A DNA stretch of 64,000 nt. Source: Natronorubrum bangense. Its GTDB lineage: Archaea > Halobacteriota > Halobacteria > Halobacteriales > Natrialbaceae. Positions 53,223 to 63,535 of this stretch are shown one piece after another. Position numbers and translations under genes: made by a program. The notes under the pieces were generated by a model. It was not told where the DNA came from. It was given only the letters and a program-made list of their open reading frames with translations, and did not search any database. Numbering within the stretch: position 1 is the stretch's first letter; every line of letters starts with the position of its first letter. The stretch covers positions 82,190 to 146,189 of the forward strand of contig NZ_CP031308.1 in assembly GCF_004799645.1 (NCBI RefSeq). The letters are read 5' to 3'.

Positions 53223-54578
53223 TCACCACTCGGTGAGTGCACGCCGTCCGTGGAACGACACAAGAATGATGAGAAACGTCAGAACACCAGTCAACGCAAA
53301 CGCGCCACCGACGTAGAAGACCGATGCCATGCTTACCTCGACCATGAGCCAGCCACCGAGCAACGGGGCGATCACACTTCCTGGCCGCCATACGAGTTCA
53401 CGAATCCCAAAGCTCGAGGCAACACCGCCTTCTTCGGTGCCTTCGTCGGCGAACAGCGCCATACTCGCCGGCTCACGAAAGCTATCTGCGATACCGAGGA
53501 GCCCTGAAAGGGCAATTAATGGGAAAAACGCCGGAGAGACCTCGCCGATCAGTACGAACTGACCTGGGATCGATTCGTATGGTAGCCACGCTGGAAGCGC
53601 AACTCCTACCATGAGGGCGGGGAGCGACACGACGAGTTCAGACGGCAATCCAAGTGTCGTGCCGATCGCCGGCGAGAGTGGCACGAACAACGCGATGACA
53701 CCGTAGGCAGCACCGCCCGAAAAGACGAATAGAGCCCGTCCATAGCCATCGGAGAGCCGTCCAGTAAACGGCTGACAGCACATGTTCGTGAATTTCTCGG
53801 CAACCACAGTCAACGCGACAGCGAAGCCACCGTATGCAAGTCCACCCTCCGCAGCGGAGACGCCCGCAAAAATCGGGATCCACGTTCGCACAAGCGTGAC
53901 GGAGAAGGCGTACTGGAAGCGAAAACTCGAGAGCGTCAGGATGCGGCGATTGAGGGCGAGCCCGGTAAACGGAAACCCCTCGATTCGCGTCCCGTCCGGC
54001 TCTAAGTACCAGAAAGTACCGGCCCAGGCAATCACCATGATACAGACGATGACGAGGAAAATCGGTCCGAACCCAAACGCATCGTAGAGCGTTCCTGCGC
54101 TGATACTGCCTAAAATGGATGCCCCAAAACTTGCTGCGTTAGCTTTCCCGATGTAGTTTGCTCGGGTTCCGACATCTGCAATCTGGCCAACGAGCGACAA
54201 CGTCATCAACCCTGCACCGGTAACGGCGACCCCTTGGAGCGCACGGATTGCGATGAATGAAGCACTCGAGTCGACGAGCGGGAACAGGGCGTAGACGCCG
54301 ACGCCAATACCGAGCACACCGAGCAAGACAGTTCGCTTGTCGAATCGATCACCGGCCCACGCGAGTGGGACGACAGCAACGGTTTGGGCGAGCGTAAACC
54401 CGGTCGTATACAAACCGATGATGAGACCTGCACTAATTGTCAACCCGAGAATCGTCGTATCTGATGGGTCGAGCGTATTGATATAGTACGGGAGAAGTGT
54501 GATGAGCGTGATGAACCCGAATCCTTCGGCGAACCGGGTGAGATAAAGCGCCCAAAACTGTTCTCGCTTCTCGGTCAC
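53223..54578 (-). CDS. major facilitator superfamily transporter
   Basis: A 451-residue integral membrane protein with about twelve hydrophobic segments. The loop after helix 2 reads WAGDRFDKRTVLLG, matching the MFS signature (GxxxDRxGRR), and a second conserved loop FTGRLSDGYGRALF appears in the C-terminal half, as expected for two related six-helix bundles. MFS proteins move small solutes or drugs by proton or sodium coupling. No specific substrate can be read from the sequence. It is a single gene converging on the Usp-like gene and separated by ~145 bases from the broken macro-domain gene. Confidence 0.85.
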   Translation of the reverse strand: MTEKREQFWALYLTRFAEGFGFITLITLLPYYINTLDPSDTTILGLTISAGLIIGLYTTGFTLAQTVAVVPLAWAGDRFDKRTVLLGVLGIGVGVYALFPLVDSSASFIAIRALQGVAVTGAGLMTLSLVGQIADVGTRANYIGKANAASFGASILGSISAGTLYDAFGFGPIFLVIVCIMVIAWAGTFWYLEPDGTRIEGFPFTGLALNRRILTLSSFRFQYAFSVTLVRTWIPIFAGVSAAEGGLAYGGFAVALTVVAEKFTNMCCQPFTGRLSDGYGRALFVFSGGAAYGVIALFVPLSPAIGTTLGLPSELVVSLPALMVGVALPAWLPYESIPGQFVLIGEVSPAFFPLIALSGLLGIADSFREPASMALFADEGTEEGGVASSFGIRELVWRPGSVIAPLLGGWLMVEVSMASVFYVGGAFALTGVLTFLIILVSFHGRRALTEW

Positions 54579-54722
54579 ACCTGAATTTTCAACGATCCGA
54601 GTAAAGCCATTTCGAATCGATGCCGAAGATACAAGAGTAGTTACAGAAAGGGGCTGTAGTTGCCAGTCGATTCACCGCTACTGGGAGCCGGATTTTAGGC
54701 GATCGAAACCGATCTGCCTCAT

Positions 54723-55229
54723 ATGGAGTTTACGGTCATCCGCGGTGATATCGCCGCTCAGGAAGCAGATGCGCTCGTGAACGCCGCCGGTACCAGTTTG
54801 CGGATGGGAAGTGGGTCGCTGGATCGCTCAGGCGTGCTGCGAACGGACCGATCAACCAGGCAGCGATGGAGAAAGGACCGATCGACTTAGGAGCAGTTGC
54901 CGTCACCGATGCATACGATCTCGATGCAACCTACGTGATTCACGCAGCAGCGATGCCTCACTACGGCGATGGTCGGGCAACGGAACAGAGTATTCGGGAT
55001 GCAACTCGACGGTCACTTGAGAAAGCAGACGAACTGGACTGCGAGTCGATCGTGATCCCGATCTTGGGGACCGGGGCGGCCGGCTTCGAGTTTCGGGATG
55101 GAGCCCGACTCGTCTGCGAGGAAATCTGGAACTATGATCCCTCAACCATAACTGATGCTCGTGATCGCCTATTCAGAAGGCGAATATGACGAACTCGAGT
55201 CGATTGCCGATGCGATTCAGTCAGGGTGA
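54723..55229 (+). pseudogene. macro-domain (ADP-ribose-binding) gene with two frameshifts
   Basis: Starts MEFTVIRGDIAAQEADALVN, then AAGTSLRMGSG, the canonical macro-domain start. Near 54808 the frame breaks: GGAAGTGGG lacks one G needed to continue as GVAGSLRRAANG in the next frame. That frame continues (AMEKGPIDLGAVAVTDAY..., IVIPILGTGAAGFE) until about 55160, where a second shift leads into VIAYSEGEYDELESIADAIQ and the stop at 55227-55229. Assembled, the protein would be ~165 residues, a normal macro domain that binds or hydrolyses ADP-ribose. Both changes are single-base-type, consistent with decay or assembly indels. A shorter internal frame from 54866 (107 residues) would lack the N-terminal part of the fold. 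Confidence 0.85.
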
Positions 55230-55258
55230 GCTCCCCAGGTTTCACTGGAAAGATGGTG

Positions 55259-57169
55259 TCATGGGAACCGAAACGTCTCCAGATTTTTCGGCGAATACGT
55301 CCTGACGTTGTATTGCTGGTATAGCGCAGAAGAGAGCTGATCTGTCGCTTGCTCGTCGCCGTGAACGCACAGAATCGTCTCCGGTCGTGGATTCATCTCT
55401 TTAACATACTTCTTGAGGCCAGCTCGATCTGCGTGCCCTGAGAAGCCGCTTACGGATTCGATCCGAAATGCGAGTGTAAGATGGTTCGCACGTCCACTCC
55501 GCCCTTCCATCGGAATCTCTGTATGACCACTCTGGATTCTCCGCCCGAGTGTCCCAGCAGCCTGATAGCCGACGAACAGCAGCGTGTTGTTCGGGTTCGG
55601 CCCCAATAACTCGAGCCAAGACATGATCGGTCCACCAGTCACCATGCCGGACGTCGAGAGTATCACGCAGGGCTCACCGCTAGCGATTTCTTCGCGCATC
55701 TCCTGTCCGCCATCGACCTGTCGGAATTGCTCTGCGATGAACGGATTCTCATCTTCATGGAGAATGCGCTGGCGGAGACCATCGCGAAGATACTCTGGAT
55801 AGGCTGTATGGATCGCTGTTGCCTCCCGGATCATCCCGTCAAGGTAGACCGGCATCGTAGGAAGGTCACCCTCTCGCATCGCTTCTTCGAGAACGAGCAT
55901 CAGCTCCTGTGAGCGACCGACGGCAAACGCAGGAATCACCGTTATTCCGTCCTTTTTGTAGGTTTCGTGGATTATCTGGTGAACGTTGGCTTCGCTTTTT
56001 GCCGTGTCCGTCTGGAAGTCTCCACGACGCCCGTACGTCGACTCCATGATCATCGTTTCTGCTCGCGGGAAGTCGTTGACTGCGCCGTTGAATAGCCGGG
56101 TTGGTTCGTAGTGGACGTCGCCGGAGAAGACGACGTTGTGAAAGCCATCACCGACATGGAAGTGTGCACTGGCACTCCCGAGGATGTGTCCTGCGTTGTG
56201 CATCGTGAGTTTGATGTCCGGTGCAATGTCGGTGACATCACCATATTCGACCGGAATCGTGTGCATGATCGCTTGGCGGACTTGTTCACTCGAGTACGGT
56301 GGCGACCGCCCTTCTTTCGAGGCGACGGAGAGATAGTCGAGTTGGAGGAGCCCCATCAGATCCCGCGTCGGTTCTGTCGTGTAGATCGGCCCGTTGTACC
56401 CATATTTGAAGAGTAATGGGAGGAGCGCACTGTGGTCGAGGTGGGCGTGCGTCAGAACAACAGCATCGATATCTGTCAGCGGCATTGCCTCAGGTGCATG
56501 GAGATACGGCACTTCTCCCTCTGCACCGGGTTTGTCCCCACAATCTATGAGAACCCTCGTGTTGGGGGTGTGAAGGACGAAACTCGCCCGCCCGACCTCA
56601 CGGCAACAGCCGAGTGTCGTAACTCGAACCCACTCCACGTCTTTTCGAGGCGAACCGTGTATTTGTTCACCTACCTGTTTGAGGAACTCGCGTCGTTCAC
56701 CGCGCTCTTGAGTCAGGAAATTTCTGACGTTGTCGACCGTGGATGACTCTATTGGCGGCGTTCGAACGACTTCTGCGTTCCACCCAACTTGCTGTGTGAT
56801 TTCGCGAAGTGTACCTCCGCGTCGACCGATCACGAGCCCTGGCTTTTTGGCTTCAATGAGTACCTCCCCGATCGTCGGATAAAACTCGAGGTCTTGTATC
56901 TGTGCGTCATCAGGGACGATTTCACGGATCGTTGTCTCAGCTTCTGTGGGGCTTGACTGCGTTCCTGGTGCCGGTCGAATTGTCACCCGTTTTCGAAGTG
57001 AGCGTGCAATATCTCCGAGAAGATCACCGTCTTCTGCGAACTCGCGAGGAGTCTCGGTATATATCACGAGCTCCGGGCCTTCGTACTGCACCTCCGTGAC
57101 GTCGAGATGGGAGGGAGCTTCGCTTGTGATGCGGTCGTATATGTCGGAATGGGTCGTGTCGTCGCTCAT
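55259..57169 (-). CDS. FttA/aCPSF1 beta-CASP ribonuclease, transcription termination factor
   Basis: A 636-residue protein. N-terminal KH domains (with GRRGG near residue 120) precede a metallo-beta-lactamase core with motif HAHLDH, further metal ligands (HNAGH, SGDVHY) and a beta-CASP domain (FAVGRSQE, STSGMVTGG, SGHADR). This is the CPSF73-like archaeal protein FttA, which cleaves nascent RNA and releases RNA polymerase. The ATG at 57169 gives the usual length; an upstream frame adds 43 non-conserved residues. All motifs are intact, unlike the RNase J pseudogene 4 kb away. It may be the single essential copy or a divergent paralogue; the window cannot decide. Confidence 0.9.
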   Translation of the reverse strand: MSDDTTHSDIYDRITSEAPSHLDVTEVQYEGPELVIYTETPREFAEDGDLLGDIARSLRKRVTIRPAPGTQSSPTEAETTIREIVPDDAQIQDLEFYPTIGEVLIEAKKPGLVIGRRGGTLREITQQVGWNAEVVRTPPIESSTVDNVRNFLTQERGERREFLKQVGEQIHGSPRKDVEWVRVTTLGCCREVGRASFVLHTPNTRVLIDCGDKPGAEGEVPYLHAPEAMPLTDIDAVVLTHAHLDHSALLPLLFKYGYNGPIYTTEPTRDLMGLLQLDYLSVASKEGRSPPYSSEQVRQAIMHTIPVEYGDVTDIAPDIKLTMHNAGHILGSASAHFHVGDGFHNVVFSGDVHYEPTRLFNGAVNDFPRAETMIMESTYGRRGDFQTDTAKSEANVHQIIHETYKKDGITVIPAFAVGRSQELMLVLEEAMREGDLPTMPVYLDGMIREATAIHTAYPEYLRDGLRQRILHEDENPFIAEQFRQVDGGQEMREEIASGEPCVILSTSGMVTGGPIMSWLELLGPNPNNTLLFVGYQAAGTLGRRIQSGHTEIPMEGRSGRANHLTLAFRIESVSGFSGHADRAGLKKYVKEMNPRPETILCVHGDEQATDQLSSALYQQYNVRTYSPKNLETFRFP

Positions 57170-57842
57170 ACAGGAGGGGGCGCTATAGTGTCGTATCCAG
57201 TAGTGGCCAGAACCGATTACCGTCTCGTTTCCATCCGTAACCGATTCTCCGCGACAGATCGGCTGATCGGTCCTGTTCCTGGATAATCGGTCAGCCAATC
57301 ACCCATATTTGCTTGAATAACCCAAGCGAGGTGATGAACTGCTATTGATAGCTTCGTGACGAGGGGTAAAAACCTTCGCACCTCCTATCCAGGCTGGTTG
57401 GTGGCAATCGGCACGATAGTAACCATTAAGACCGCTTGCCCTCCTAGCTAACGTAACTTGCTTTCGAGAGCCCGATGAGGCCTTTTGGCTGAGGGCACGT
57501 GGGCAGCGTCCACTGTCCGAGACGTAGAGGATCTCGGTCATGCTCGTGATCTGGAGGTCGCGAGATAGCTGCTGTGGACTTCTGCCCGCTGTTTCGCCTC
57601 TTCGATGCATCTACACATTTAGGGGAGGTACATCTCTTTCAGAAGGAAGCGGCTCGGCCAGTGCCGTCATCACAAGGGGCTCAGAGGGGTAACCTATTCG
57701 TCATCGCCGCCCCAAGTCCGACTACTGTCGCCTGTTGATTTGAATCTTGGTGTCTGAGTCCACAGAAAGATCACCGTTCGGGGATTATGAGAAGGATCGC
57801 GGAATAGGAATTGGTATCTGATTCTCTTTCAACGATGCTCAC
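57170..57842. other. long intergenic region
   Basis: A 673-base gap between the FttA start (minus) and hisI (plus). Frames here are short and have Arg/Ser-rich composition unlike haloarchaeal proteins, so no gene is called. No tRNA or other structured RNA was recognised. It should contain the promoters of both flanking genes. Confidence 0.45.
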
Positions 57843-58220
57843 ATGCAAGACGACCAACCGACTATCGAACTCGAGTTTGGCGACAATGGACTGATTCCTG
57901 CAATCGCTCAGGATGCCGAGACAGACGAAATACTCATGTTAGCATATGTCTCACCGGAAGCGCTCGCAAAATCACAGAACACAGGAACTGCGCACTATCA
58001 CTCTCGGAGCCGAGACGAACTTTGGCAAAAAGGCGGGTCAAGCGGACATATTCAGCGAATTCGCGAGATCCGTGTTGATTGCGACAGCGACACTCTTCTC
58101 TACCGAGTCGAACAGGAAGGTGGTGCCTGTCATACTGGGTATCGGTCGTGCTTTTATCGAACGATTGACGGAGAAGTTGTGGAAGAGAAAGCGTTTGATC
58201 CCAGTGAAGTATACGAGTAA
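57843..58220 (+). CDS. hisI: phosphoribosyl-AMP cyclohydrolase (histidine biosynthesis)
   Basis: A 125-residue protein with the HisI core: LMLAYVSPEAL, HYHSRSRDELWQKGGSSGH, VDCDSDTLLYRV (Asp ligands of magnesium) and ACHTGYRSCFYR (Cys ligands of zinc). The enzyme opens the purine ring of phosphoribosyl-AMP in the third step of histidine synthesis. It is single-domain; the phosphatase partner HisE is separate, as is common in archaea. All key residues are present. No other his gene is adjacent. Confidence 0.93.
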   Translation: MQDDQPTIELEFGDNGLIPAIAQDAETDEILMLAYVSPEALAKSQNTGTAHYHSRSRDELWQKGGSSGHIQRIREIRVDCDSDTLLYRVEQEGGACHTGYRSCFYRTIDGEVVEEKAFDPSEVYE

Positions 58221-58314
58221 CAGTTGTTGGGAGATTTGCCGATAGTGCTTGTCCCATTCACCAATATTGTAGGTTGATTTTATTAATGAGAATTTGATTA
58301 GGGGCACATTTATA

Positions 58315-58947
58315 TCACTGGATTTGAATTACCTGGAACAACGAGTAGACTGGAACATCAGCGAGTTCATCCACTCCTTGTTTGTCGACGAGAACAACAC
58401 ATGCAAGAGGATTACCTCCGTCAGAGCGGATGGCTTCAATGGTTTCACGCATGGTTGTGCCACTCGTGATGGTATCGTCGACGATATAGCATTCTCGTCC
58501 GTGGACAGGAGCGAAGTTCCGAGAGAAGGCTCCACCGGATTCCTGGGTATCGGCCTCTACCCGCTGGTGCTTTGACGGAGCGTAGGTTGCGAAGCTGGTC
58601 TCAAGTTCAGAAGCGACGAGCGACGCGATCGGGGCGCCAGCTTTCTCGATGCCCACTGTGAGATCAATATCCCTGCCGTGGTTCGCGAGTAAATCCGTCA
58701 TAGCCATCGCAATAGCAGTCATCCGGTTGCTGTCTTCCCCAACCGCAGACCAATCGATGTGGACGTCTTGTAGATCGTCGATATCTGGAATTCTTTGACT
58801 TGTGTCTCTTGGCACTGCCCCGCTCCGTTTGACAAGCCAGCTCGCCGTTTCCCGAGAGACATTCAGTTCGTCAGCGATTGTGCCCTTCGAGAGATTCTGG
58901 TCAGTGAGTTCAGCTGCGCTCGCAATAAGGTCATCCACATTTTTCAT
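58315..58947 (-). CDS. gfcR: GfcR-like transcription regulator with PRT domain
   Basis: A 210-residue protein. Residues about 1-40 hold a helix-turn-helix (SKGTIADELNVSRETASWLV) and the rest a phosphoribosyltransferase fold with the PRPP loop ECYIVDDTITSGTT (about residues 150-163). This is the layout of haloarchaeal GfcR (formerly PyrE-like), known in Haloferax as an activator of glycolytic and other sugar-degradation genes. ATG 58947 is chosen because MKNVDDLIASAAELT is the conserved start; the upstream extension is not. It converges on hisI and lies behind a small HTH gene, near a sugar-acid dehydratase. Confidence 0.85.
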   Translation of the reverse strand: MKNVDDLIASAAELTDQNLSKGTIADELNVSRETASWLVKRSGAVPRDTSQRIPDIDDLQDVHIDWSAVGEDSNRMTAIAMAMTDLLANHGRDIDLTVGIEKAGAPIASLVASELETSFATYAPSKHQRVEADTQESGGAFSRNFAPVHGRECYIVDDTITSGTTMRETIEAIRSDGGNPLACVVLVDKQGVDELADVPVYSLFQVIQIQ

Positions 58948-59026
58948 ATGAAAGGCTAATATGGGGTCTCTCACCCCCTCACAGATTTGTTTCGATATGG
59001 CAAGGCAAACGGCGTGTACTATGTTC

Positions 59027-59275
59027 TCACTCGCATGTAGCACAACTCGGTTCCACCACTCGATACAAACTTTGCCGGGCGTCTGGAAAGTAGATATCTT
59101 CTTCAACGACGCCGATGGATTGGAGGCGCTCTAGCGCGTACCGGATGGTGCGTGGAGACAGGAGTGTTTCCTCAACGAGTTGCTTCTGGGTCAGTTCTTC
59201 CTCGAATTCGAGCACCTTGTAGACGAGTTTGGCGCTCGGGGGCAGGTCTGATAGCTCTGTATCTGTTTCCGACAT
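59027..59275 (-). CDS. small winged-helix transcription regulator, 82 aa
   Basis: A TrmB/MarR-type winged helix: LVYKVLEFEEELTQKQLVEET, then LLSPRTIRYALERLQSIGVVEE, the usual recognition helix and wing, ending with DARQSLYRVV. It has no ligand domain. Small proteins of this kind are very common in haloarchaea. It is divergent from the dehydratase gene at 59403 (127-base gap) and upstream of gfcR on the same strand, so it may regulate one of these genes; this is positional inference. Confidence 0.75.
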   Translation of the reverse strand: MSETDTELSDLPPSAKLVYKVLEFEEELTQKQLVEETLLSPRTIRYALERLQSIGVVEEDIYFPDARQSLYRVVEPSCATCE

Positions 59276-59402
59276 TCGATAACTGTATGCGGTACTCTCT
59301 AGCGCGAACTAGCAAATCAACTGCGGTTCATGCTTGTTCGCTCGATGGCCTAAATCGCGGTGAACTCAAAACCTCTTTCTACTACTATCAAAGTGTACTC
59401 GT

Positions 59403-60554
59403 ATGCGAGTTATAGATGTAGAGACGTTCGTCGTCGATGCCGACTGGCGCAACTGGTTTTTCGTCCAGGTGAAAACCGACGAGGGAATCACTGGCGTCGG
59501 CGAAGCGCTCAGCGGAGAGGGATTGACCGCCGCTCTCGAAGCGACGGCAGACGCCCACAAGCACTACCTCATCGGCGAGGACCCGTTGAATCGAAAGCAG
59601 ATCAGTCGCAAACTGCGCCGGTATCCGTTCGCGTGGCGCGCGGGCAAACTCATTAACGCGGTCGCCTCTGCGTTCGATATCGCGCTCTGGGACATCGCCG
59701 GCAAGTACTACGGTGAACCCGTCTGGAAACTGCTCGGCGGGAAAGTCCACGACGAGATTCCAGTCTACGCGAACGGCTGGCACATCGGCGAGCGGACGCC
59801 GGAAAATTACGCCTACCACGCGAAGAAGGCCGTCGAAGAACAGGGGTACCCAGCACTGAAATGTGACCCATTCGCACACTACGAGTACTCGTTGACGGAC
59901 GACCAGATCGATGAGGTCGCAGAATTGCTCGAAGCTGTCCGGGAAGCCGTCGGCTGGAACGTCGGGATCGCTCTCGATTGTCACGGTCGCTTCTCCCGCC
60001 GAGGGGCGATCGAAGTCGCTAACGCCCTCGAAGAGTACGACATCATGTTCCTCGAAGAACCCGTCGAACTCGAAGATCGAGACGTGATGGCGGACGTCAC
60101 CCAGCACGTCAATATGCCCGTCGCAACGGGCGAGCGTATCTACAACAACGAGACGATGGAGGAGATCGTTCGTAAGCAGGCCTGCGACATCGTCCAACCC
60201 GATCTGACGAATTACGGGAGTTTGCAGGAACTCCAGCACGCGGCGGCCATCGCCAAATCACGGTACATGACGTTCGCACCACACAATCCCAACGCTGGTG
60301 TGAGTACTGCCGCTGGACTGCACCTCTGTGCAGGAGTCGAAAATCTCGAAGTACTCGAACACATGAGCCGCGATGTCGAGTGGGGCGATGAGATCGTTAA
60401 ACACGACTTCGAAGTCGAGGATGGAGCGATCGAAGTTCCCGATAAGCCCGGTCTCGGTGTCGAATTCGATGCGGAAGTTGCGCGAAAATACCCTGGCGAA
60501 CCGAAAGACAGCCACAGTCTCTTCGACAAAGACGGGGCGCTCAAACGGCCATAG
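59403..60554 (+). CDS. enolase-superfamily sugar-acid dehydratase
   Basis: A 383-residue protein of the mandelate racemase/muconate lactonizing family. Metal ligands are Asp192 (in ALDCHGRF), Glu218 (FLEEP) and Glu244 (ATGERIY); His294 lies in FAPHNPNAG. The DxH arrangement (Asp192, His194) is typical of galactonate/gluconate-type dehydratases, which remove water from aldonic acids in the archaeal semi-phosphorylative Entner-Doudoroff route or in xylonate and other sugar-acid degradation. The substrate cannot be fixed from sequence alone. Located beside GfcR and a small HTH regulator, a sugar-controlled gene is likely. Confidence 0.85.
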   Translation: MRVIDVETFVVDADWRNWFFVQVKTDEGITGVGEALSGEGLTAALEATADAHKHYLIGEDPLNRKQISRKLRRYPFAWRAGKLINAVASAFDIALWDIAGKYYGEPVWKLLGGKVHDEIPVYANGWHIGERTPENYAYHAKKAVEEQGYPALKCDPFAHYEYSLTDDQIDEVAELLEAVREAVGWNVGIALDCHGRFSRRGAIEVANALEEYDIMFLEEPVELEDRDVMADVTQHVNMPVATGERIYNNETMEEIVRKQACDIVQPDLTNYGSLQELQHAAAIAKSRYMTFAPHNPNAGVSTAAGLHLCAGVENLEVLEHMSRDVEWGDEIVKHDFEVEDGAIEVPDKPGLGVEFDAEVARKYPGEPKDSHSLFDKDGALKRP

Positions 60555-61084
60555 TTCTCCGATCACAGCTGTTCTCTCAAGCGACAGCGATTCTACTCGC
60601 ATACGGATGCGGCTATCGTTCGTAATCCAAGGACGGAATAGAGCTTCGATCACTCGACCCGTAATCGAAAATATGGAGGAATATTTGATATGTGGAGAGA
60701 CAAACGTTGTTCAAGGTCGTAAAAGATGGCAACCCGAACGAAGTAGTTGGTCGAATTTGTATTGACTGCGAGAACCACCTTCACCAGTTGCACACTGAGT
60801 AGGTCTTTCCACGGGTATTTCGGCTTGTTCCGACCATGCAGCCGTTCGATGGCATCGTCGGTGTTTCTCGATTGGAACCCAGGGGTACTTAGGTACGGAG
60901 TCCCGATAAACATCTAACCGAAAGAGGCGCTGTCCTTGACGCAGCTGGGACGGAGCGTTCGATTTGGAAACGTCAAGGACGTGATCAACGTACGTACTCA
61001 CGCCCGCGAACGTTTGCGTTCTGCTCTATCGTGGCCGTTCTGGCTACGTAGCTGCGTTTTGGACTGCTATGATCGGTCCTAGCT
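60555..61084. other. intergenic region with possible decayed fragment
   Basis: A 530-base gap. On the minus strand around 60740-60960 short frames carry segments with coding flavour (DDAIERLHGRNKPKYPWKDL, VDHVLDVSKSNAPSQLRQG) in different frames, perhaps a broken gene or transposase remnant, but I cannot assign it. The end near 61080 should hold the promoter of the RNase J pseudogene. Confidence 0.35.
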
Positions 61085-62419
61085 ATGGAAATCGAAATCG
61101 CAACAATCGGCGGCTACGAGGAAGTCGGCCGGCAGATGACCGCCGTCCGCGCAGGCAACGACATCGTGATCTTCGACATGGGGCTGAACCTGTCGAAAGT
61201 TCTTATCCACGATAATATCCAAACGGAAGGGATGCACAGTCTCGACCTGATCGACATGGGTGCGATTCCCGACGACCGGGTCATGAGCGATCTCGAAGGG
61301 GACGTCCAGGCGATCGTCCCGACTCACGGCCACCTCGATCACATCGGGGCGATCAGCAAACTCGCTCATCGATACGACGCACCCATTGTCGGGACACCAT
61401 TCACGATCGAACTCGTGAGCGGTGAGGTCGAGGAGGAACAGAAGTTCGATTTCAACAACGATCTCGTCAAGATGGAAGCTGGCGAAACGATGACGATCGG
61501 TGACCACGGCTGTGAGCTCGAATTCGTCAACGTCACCCACTCGATCATCCAGGCGATCAACCCGGTCCTGCACACGCCCGAGGTGCGATCGTCTACGGAC
61601 TCGATAAACGTATTGACCACACACCGGTCATCGGCGACCCAATCGACATGGATCGCTTCCGTGAGATCGGTCGTGAGGGCGTTCTCTGTTACATCGAGGA
61701 CTGTACGAACGCGAACAAGAAAGGTAGGACCCCCAGCGAGAACGTTGCGCGAGAACACCTCCGCGACGTCCTCTACAGCATGGAAGACTACGACGGAGCA
61801 ATCCTCGCGTCAACGTTCTCAAGCCATATCGCCCGGGTTAAATCGCTTATCGAATTTGCACGAGATATCGATCGGACGCCGATCCTGCTCGGTCGATCGA
61901 TGGAAACGTACTCGGGGACCGCGAAGCGGATCGGCGTCGATTTCCCATCGGATGTCGAGATGGTTGGCTACCGCCGCTCAATTGAACAGACCCTAGAACG
62001 GATTATGAACGACGGAAAGAAAACTTCCTGCCGATCGTCACAGGCCATCAGGGCGAACCACGAGCACTCCTCACGCGAATGGCGCGTGGCGAAACCGCAT
62101 TCGAACTCGAACCTGGCGACAAGGTGGTGTACTCCGCACGTGTAATCCCCGAGCCAACCAACGAAGGACAACGCTATCAAGCGGAGAAATTGCTTGGCAT
62201 GCAAGGGGCGCGCGTCTACTCCGACATTCACGTCTCGGGTCACCTCTGCCAGGAGGGACACTATACGATGCTCGATGCCCTTCAACCAGAGAATATATCC
62301 CGGCACATCAGGACCTCGGTGGATTCTCTGGATACGTGGATCTCGCATCCGATCAAGGATACACGCTTGGGCGGGATTTACACACCACGTCGAACGGGAA
62401 CATTATTCAAATAAACTGA
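61085..62419 (+). pseudogene. archaeal RNase J with at least three frameshifts
   Basis: Starts MEIEIATIGGYEEVGRQMTA, then THGHLDHIGAI, the metal-binding motif of RNase J (a 5' to 3' exonuclease of the beta-CASP family). Near 61585 the frame shifts to one reading IVYGLDKRIDHTPVIGDPID; near 62030 to a third reading MARGETAFELEPGDKVVYSA; and near 62290 again to the C-terminal IPAHQDLGGFSGYVDLASDQ and the stop at 62417-62419. Read together these give a ~445-residue, otherwise complete RNase J. Three indels in one 1.3-kb gene mean either an inactive extra copy (the working gene being elsewhere) or poor assembly here. Confidence 0.88.
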
Positions 62420-62480
62420 TCGCGTCCTATCTCCCTTCATAGGCGGTGACTGAGTGATTACCGAACGATCTCCGCGGTAA

Positions 62481-62682
62481 CTACACACGGAAGGTCGTCG
62501 TTCTGCCGTCCAACTTGGTAGAGATAAGTCTATACCAACTCTCGTACTCCAGCTCATACCGCTCTTCGCCGGCTTCTGGATCTATGAGCCGTTCGAGTTC
62601 GACTTCGAACGTCGGGATCTCGAGGAGAGTCACTTCGTGTTCTGTCTCTGCACTTTCAGGTGAACAGATCCTGACTCATCTG
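62481..62682 (-). pseudogene. small frameshifted haloarchaeal gene
   Basis: From ATG at 62682 the frame reads MSQDLFT then a stop; after a one- or two-base shift the coding-like ESAETEHEVTLLEIPTFEVE and RYELEYESWYRLISTKLDG follow to a TAG at 62481-62483. Joined, a ~66-residue acidic beta-rich protein results, of unknown function. A single indel in the first ten codons seems to have broken it. Confidence 0.55.
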
Positions 62683-62759
62683 TTCGGCGGCAGAAACGAG
62701 TAATTCGGCCTCAGCCGTAGGGCGTCATCGGGCAGATAGCTGGCATTAACGGGTGCGGA

Positions 62760-62953
62760 TCACTCCTCTTCAGATTCTTTGTTCTCTTTGATCTCCTGCA
62801 ATTGACCGATCAGGTTATCAGTCGAGTCCCCTGTTTCGACGGTCATCTCTCCTTCGTAGTCGTTTTCGTGGACGTTCACAGCAGCGTCCTCGTCGTCTTC
62901 GTCGCTGACGTTTTGTTGCTGCTGCTCAGACTCGTCGTAGCTACCAAACCCAT
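62760..62953 (-). pseudogene. DUF5786-like gene with start-codon frameshift
   Basis: The translated frame reads GFGSYDESEQQQ, followed by acidic DEDDEDAAVN and ending LQEIKE-type, the pattern of short haloarchaeal DUF5786 proteins that begin MGFGSYDESEQ. Here the ATG at 62953 is followed by GG instead of GGN, so one base is missing in codon 2 and the ATG is out of frame with the rest. An in-frame ATG at 62996 exists but would add 14 unlikely residues. Function of the family is unknown. Confidence 0.65.
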
Positions 62954-62996
62954 GAATTACGTTTTCCGGGCCAAGCGTATATCTCCACCGGTTCAA

Positions 62997-63535
62997 TTAG
63001 CGCTCATTTGTTTATCATCCAAGATTCATGATCCGTTGACGCGCGCTGAGAGAACCACACGCCCTGCATTACATTGTGATTTCAGTCACGGTAACGTTAC
63101 CAAGATCAACCAGCCCTCATACCTGGACTTCGCGTTCGATCGGTCCCTTCACCTCCTATTATATCGACCCGCAACGTCACTTCCCATCCGAAACGACGTG
63201 CCGGCAGCGTTCCACAAGCACGTCGATCTCCTGATTCGCAACACCTACTTGAATGACGGGTGACCTCCAACCGCATTCGGACGCTACTACCGAAAAAGAT
63301 CCACAACCGCGTTAGGCCCGAGCAGTCGAGTTTTTTGACTCGAATGACACCCATCAATAGGATTCGGTCACGAACAGATCGTCACCAATGCGCTCGAAAT
63401 GAATGAGTACTGTCACACGGCGTATTATACGTCTGTTTGAGATCGATGGTTATTTTGCGATAGACCCGCCGGGTTAACCGAGAGGTCCACCCGGCTTCTA
63501 GCTGTTCGAACCGTTAGCCGCCGGATCGTACATCC
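62997..63535. other. intergenic region with coding-like fragments
   Basis: A 539-base stretch without an intact gene. On the plus strand about 63110-63263 the frame YLDFAFDRSLHLLLYRPATS ending with a stop at 63261-63263 looks like the C-terminus of a lost protein. The remainder holds nothing recognised. Confidence 0.35.

Noticed and set aside
57299..57610. Minus-strand frame of 103 residues in the gap between FttA and hisI
   Set aside because: Its composition (Ser, Arg rich, basic) is typical of shadow frames in haloarchaea, with no motif or ribosome-binding site.
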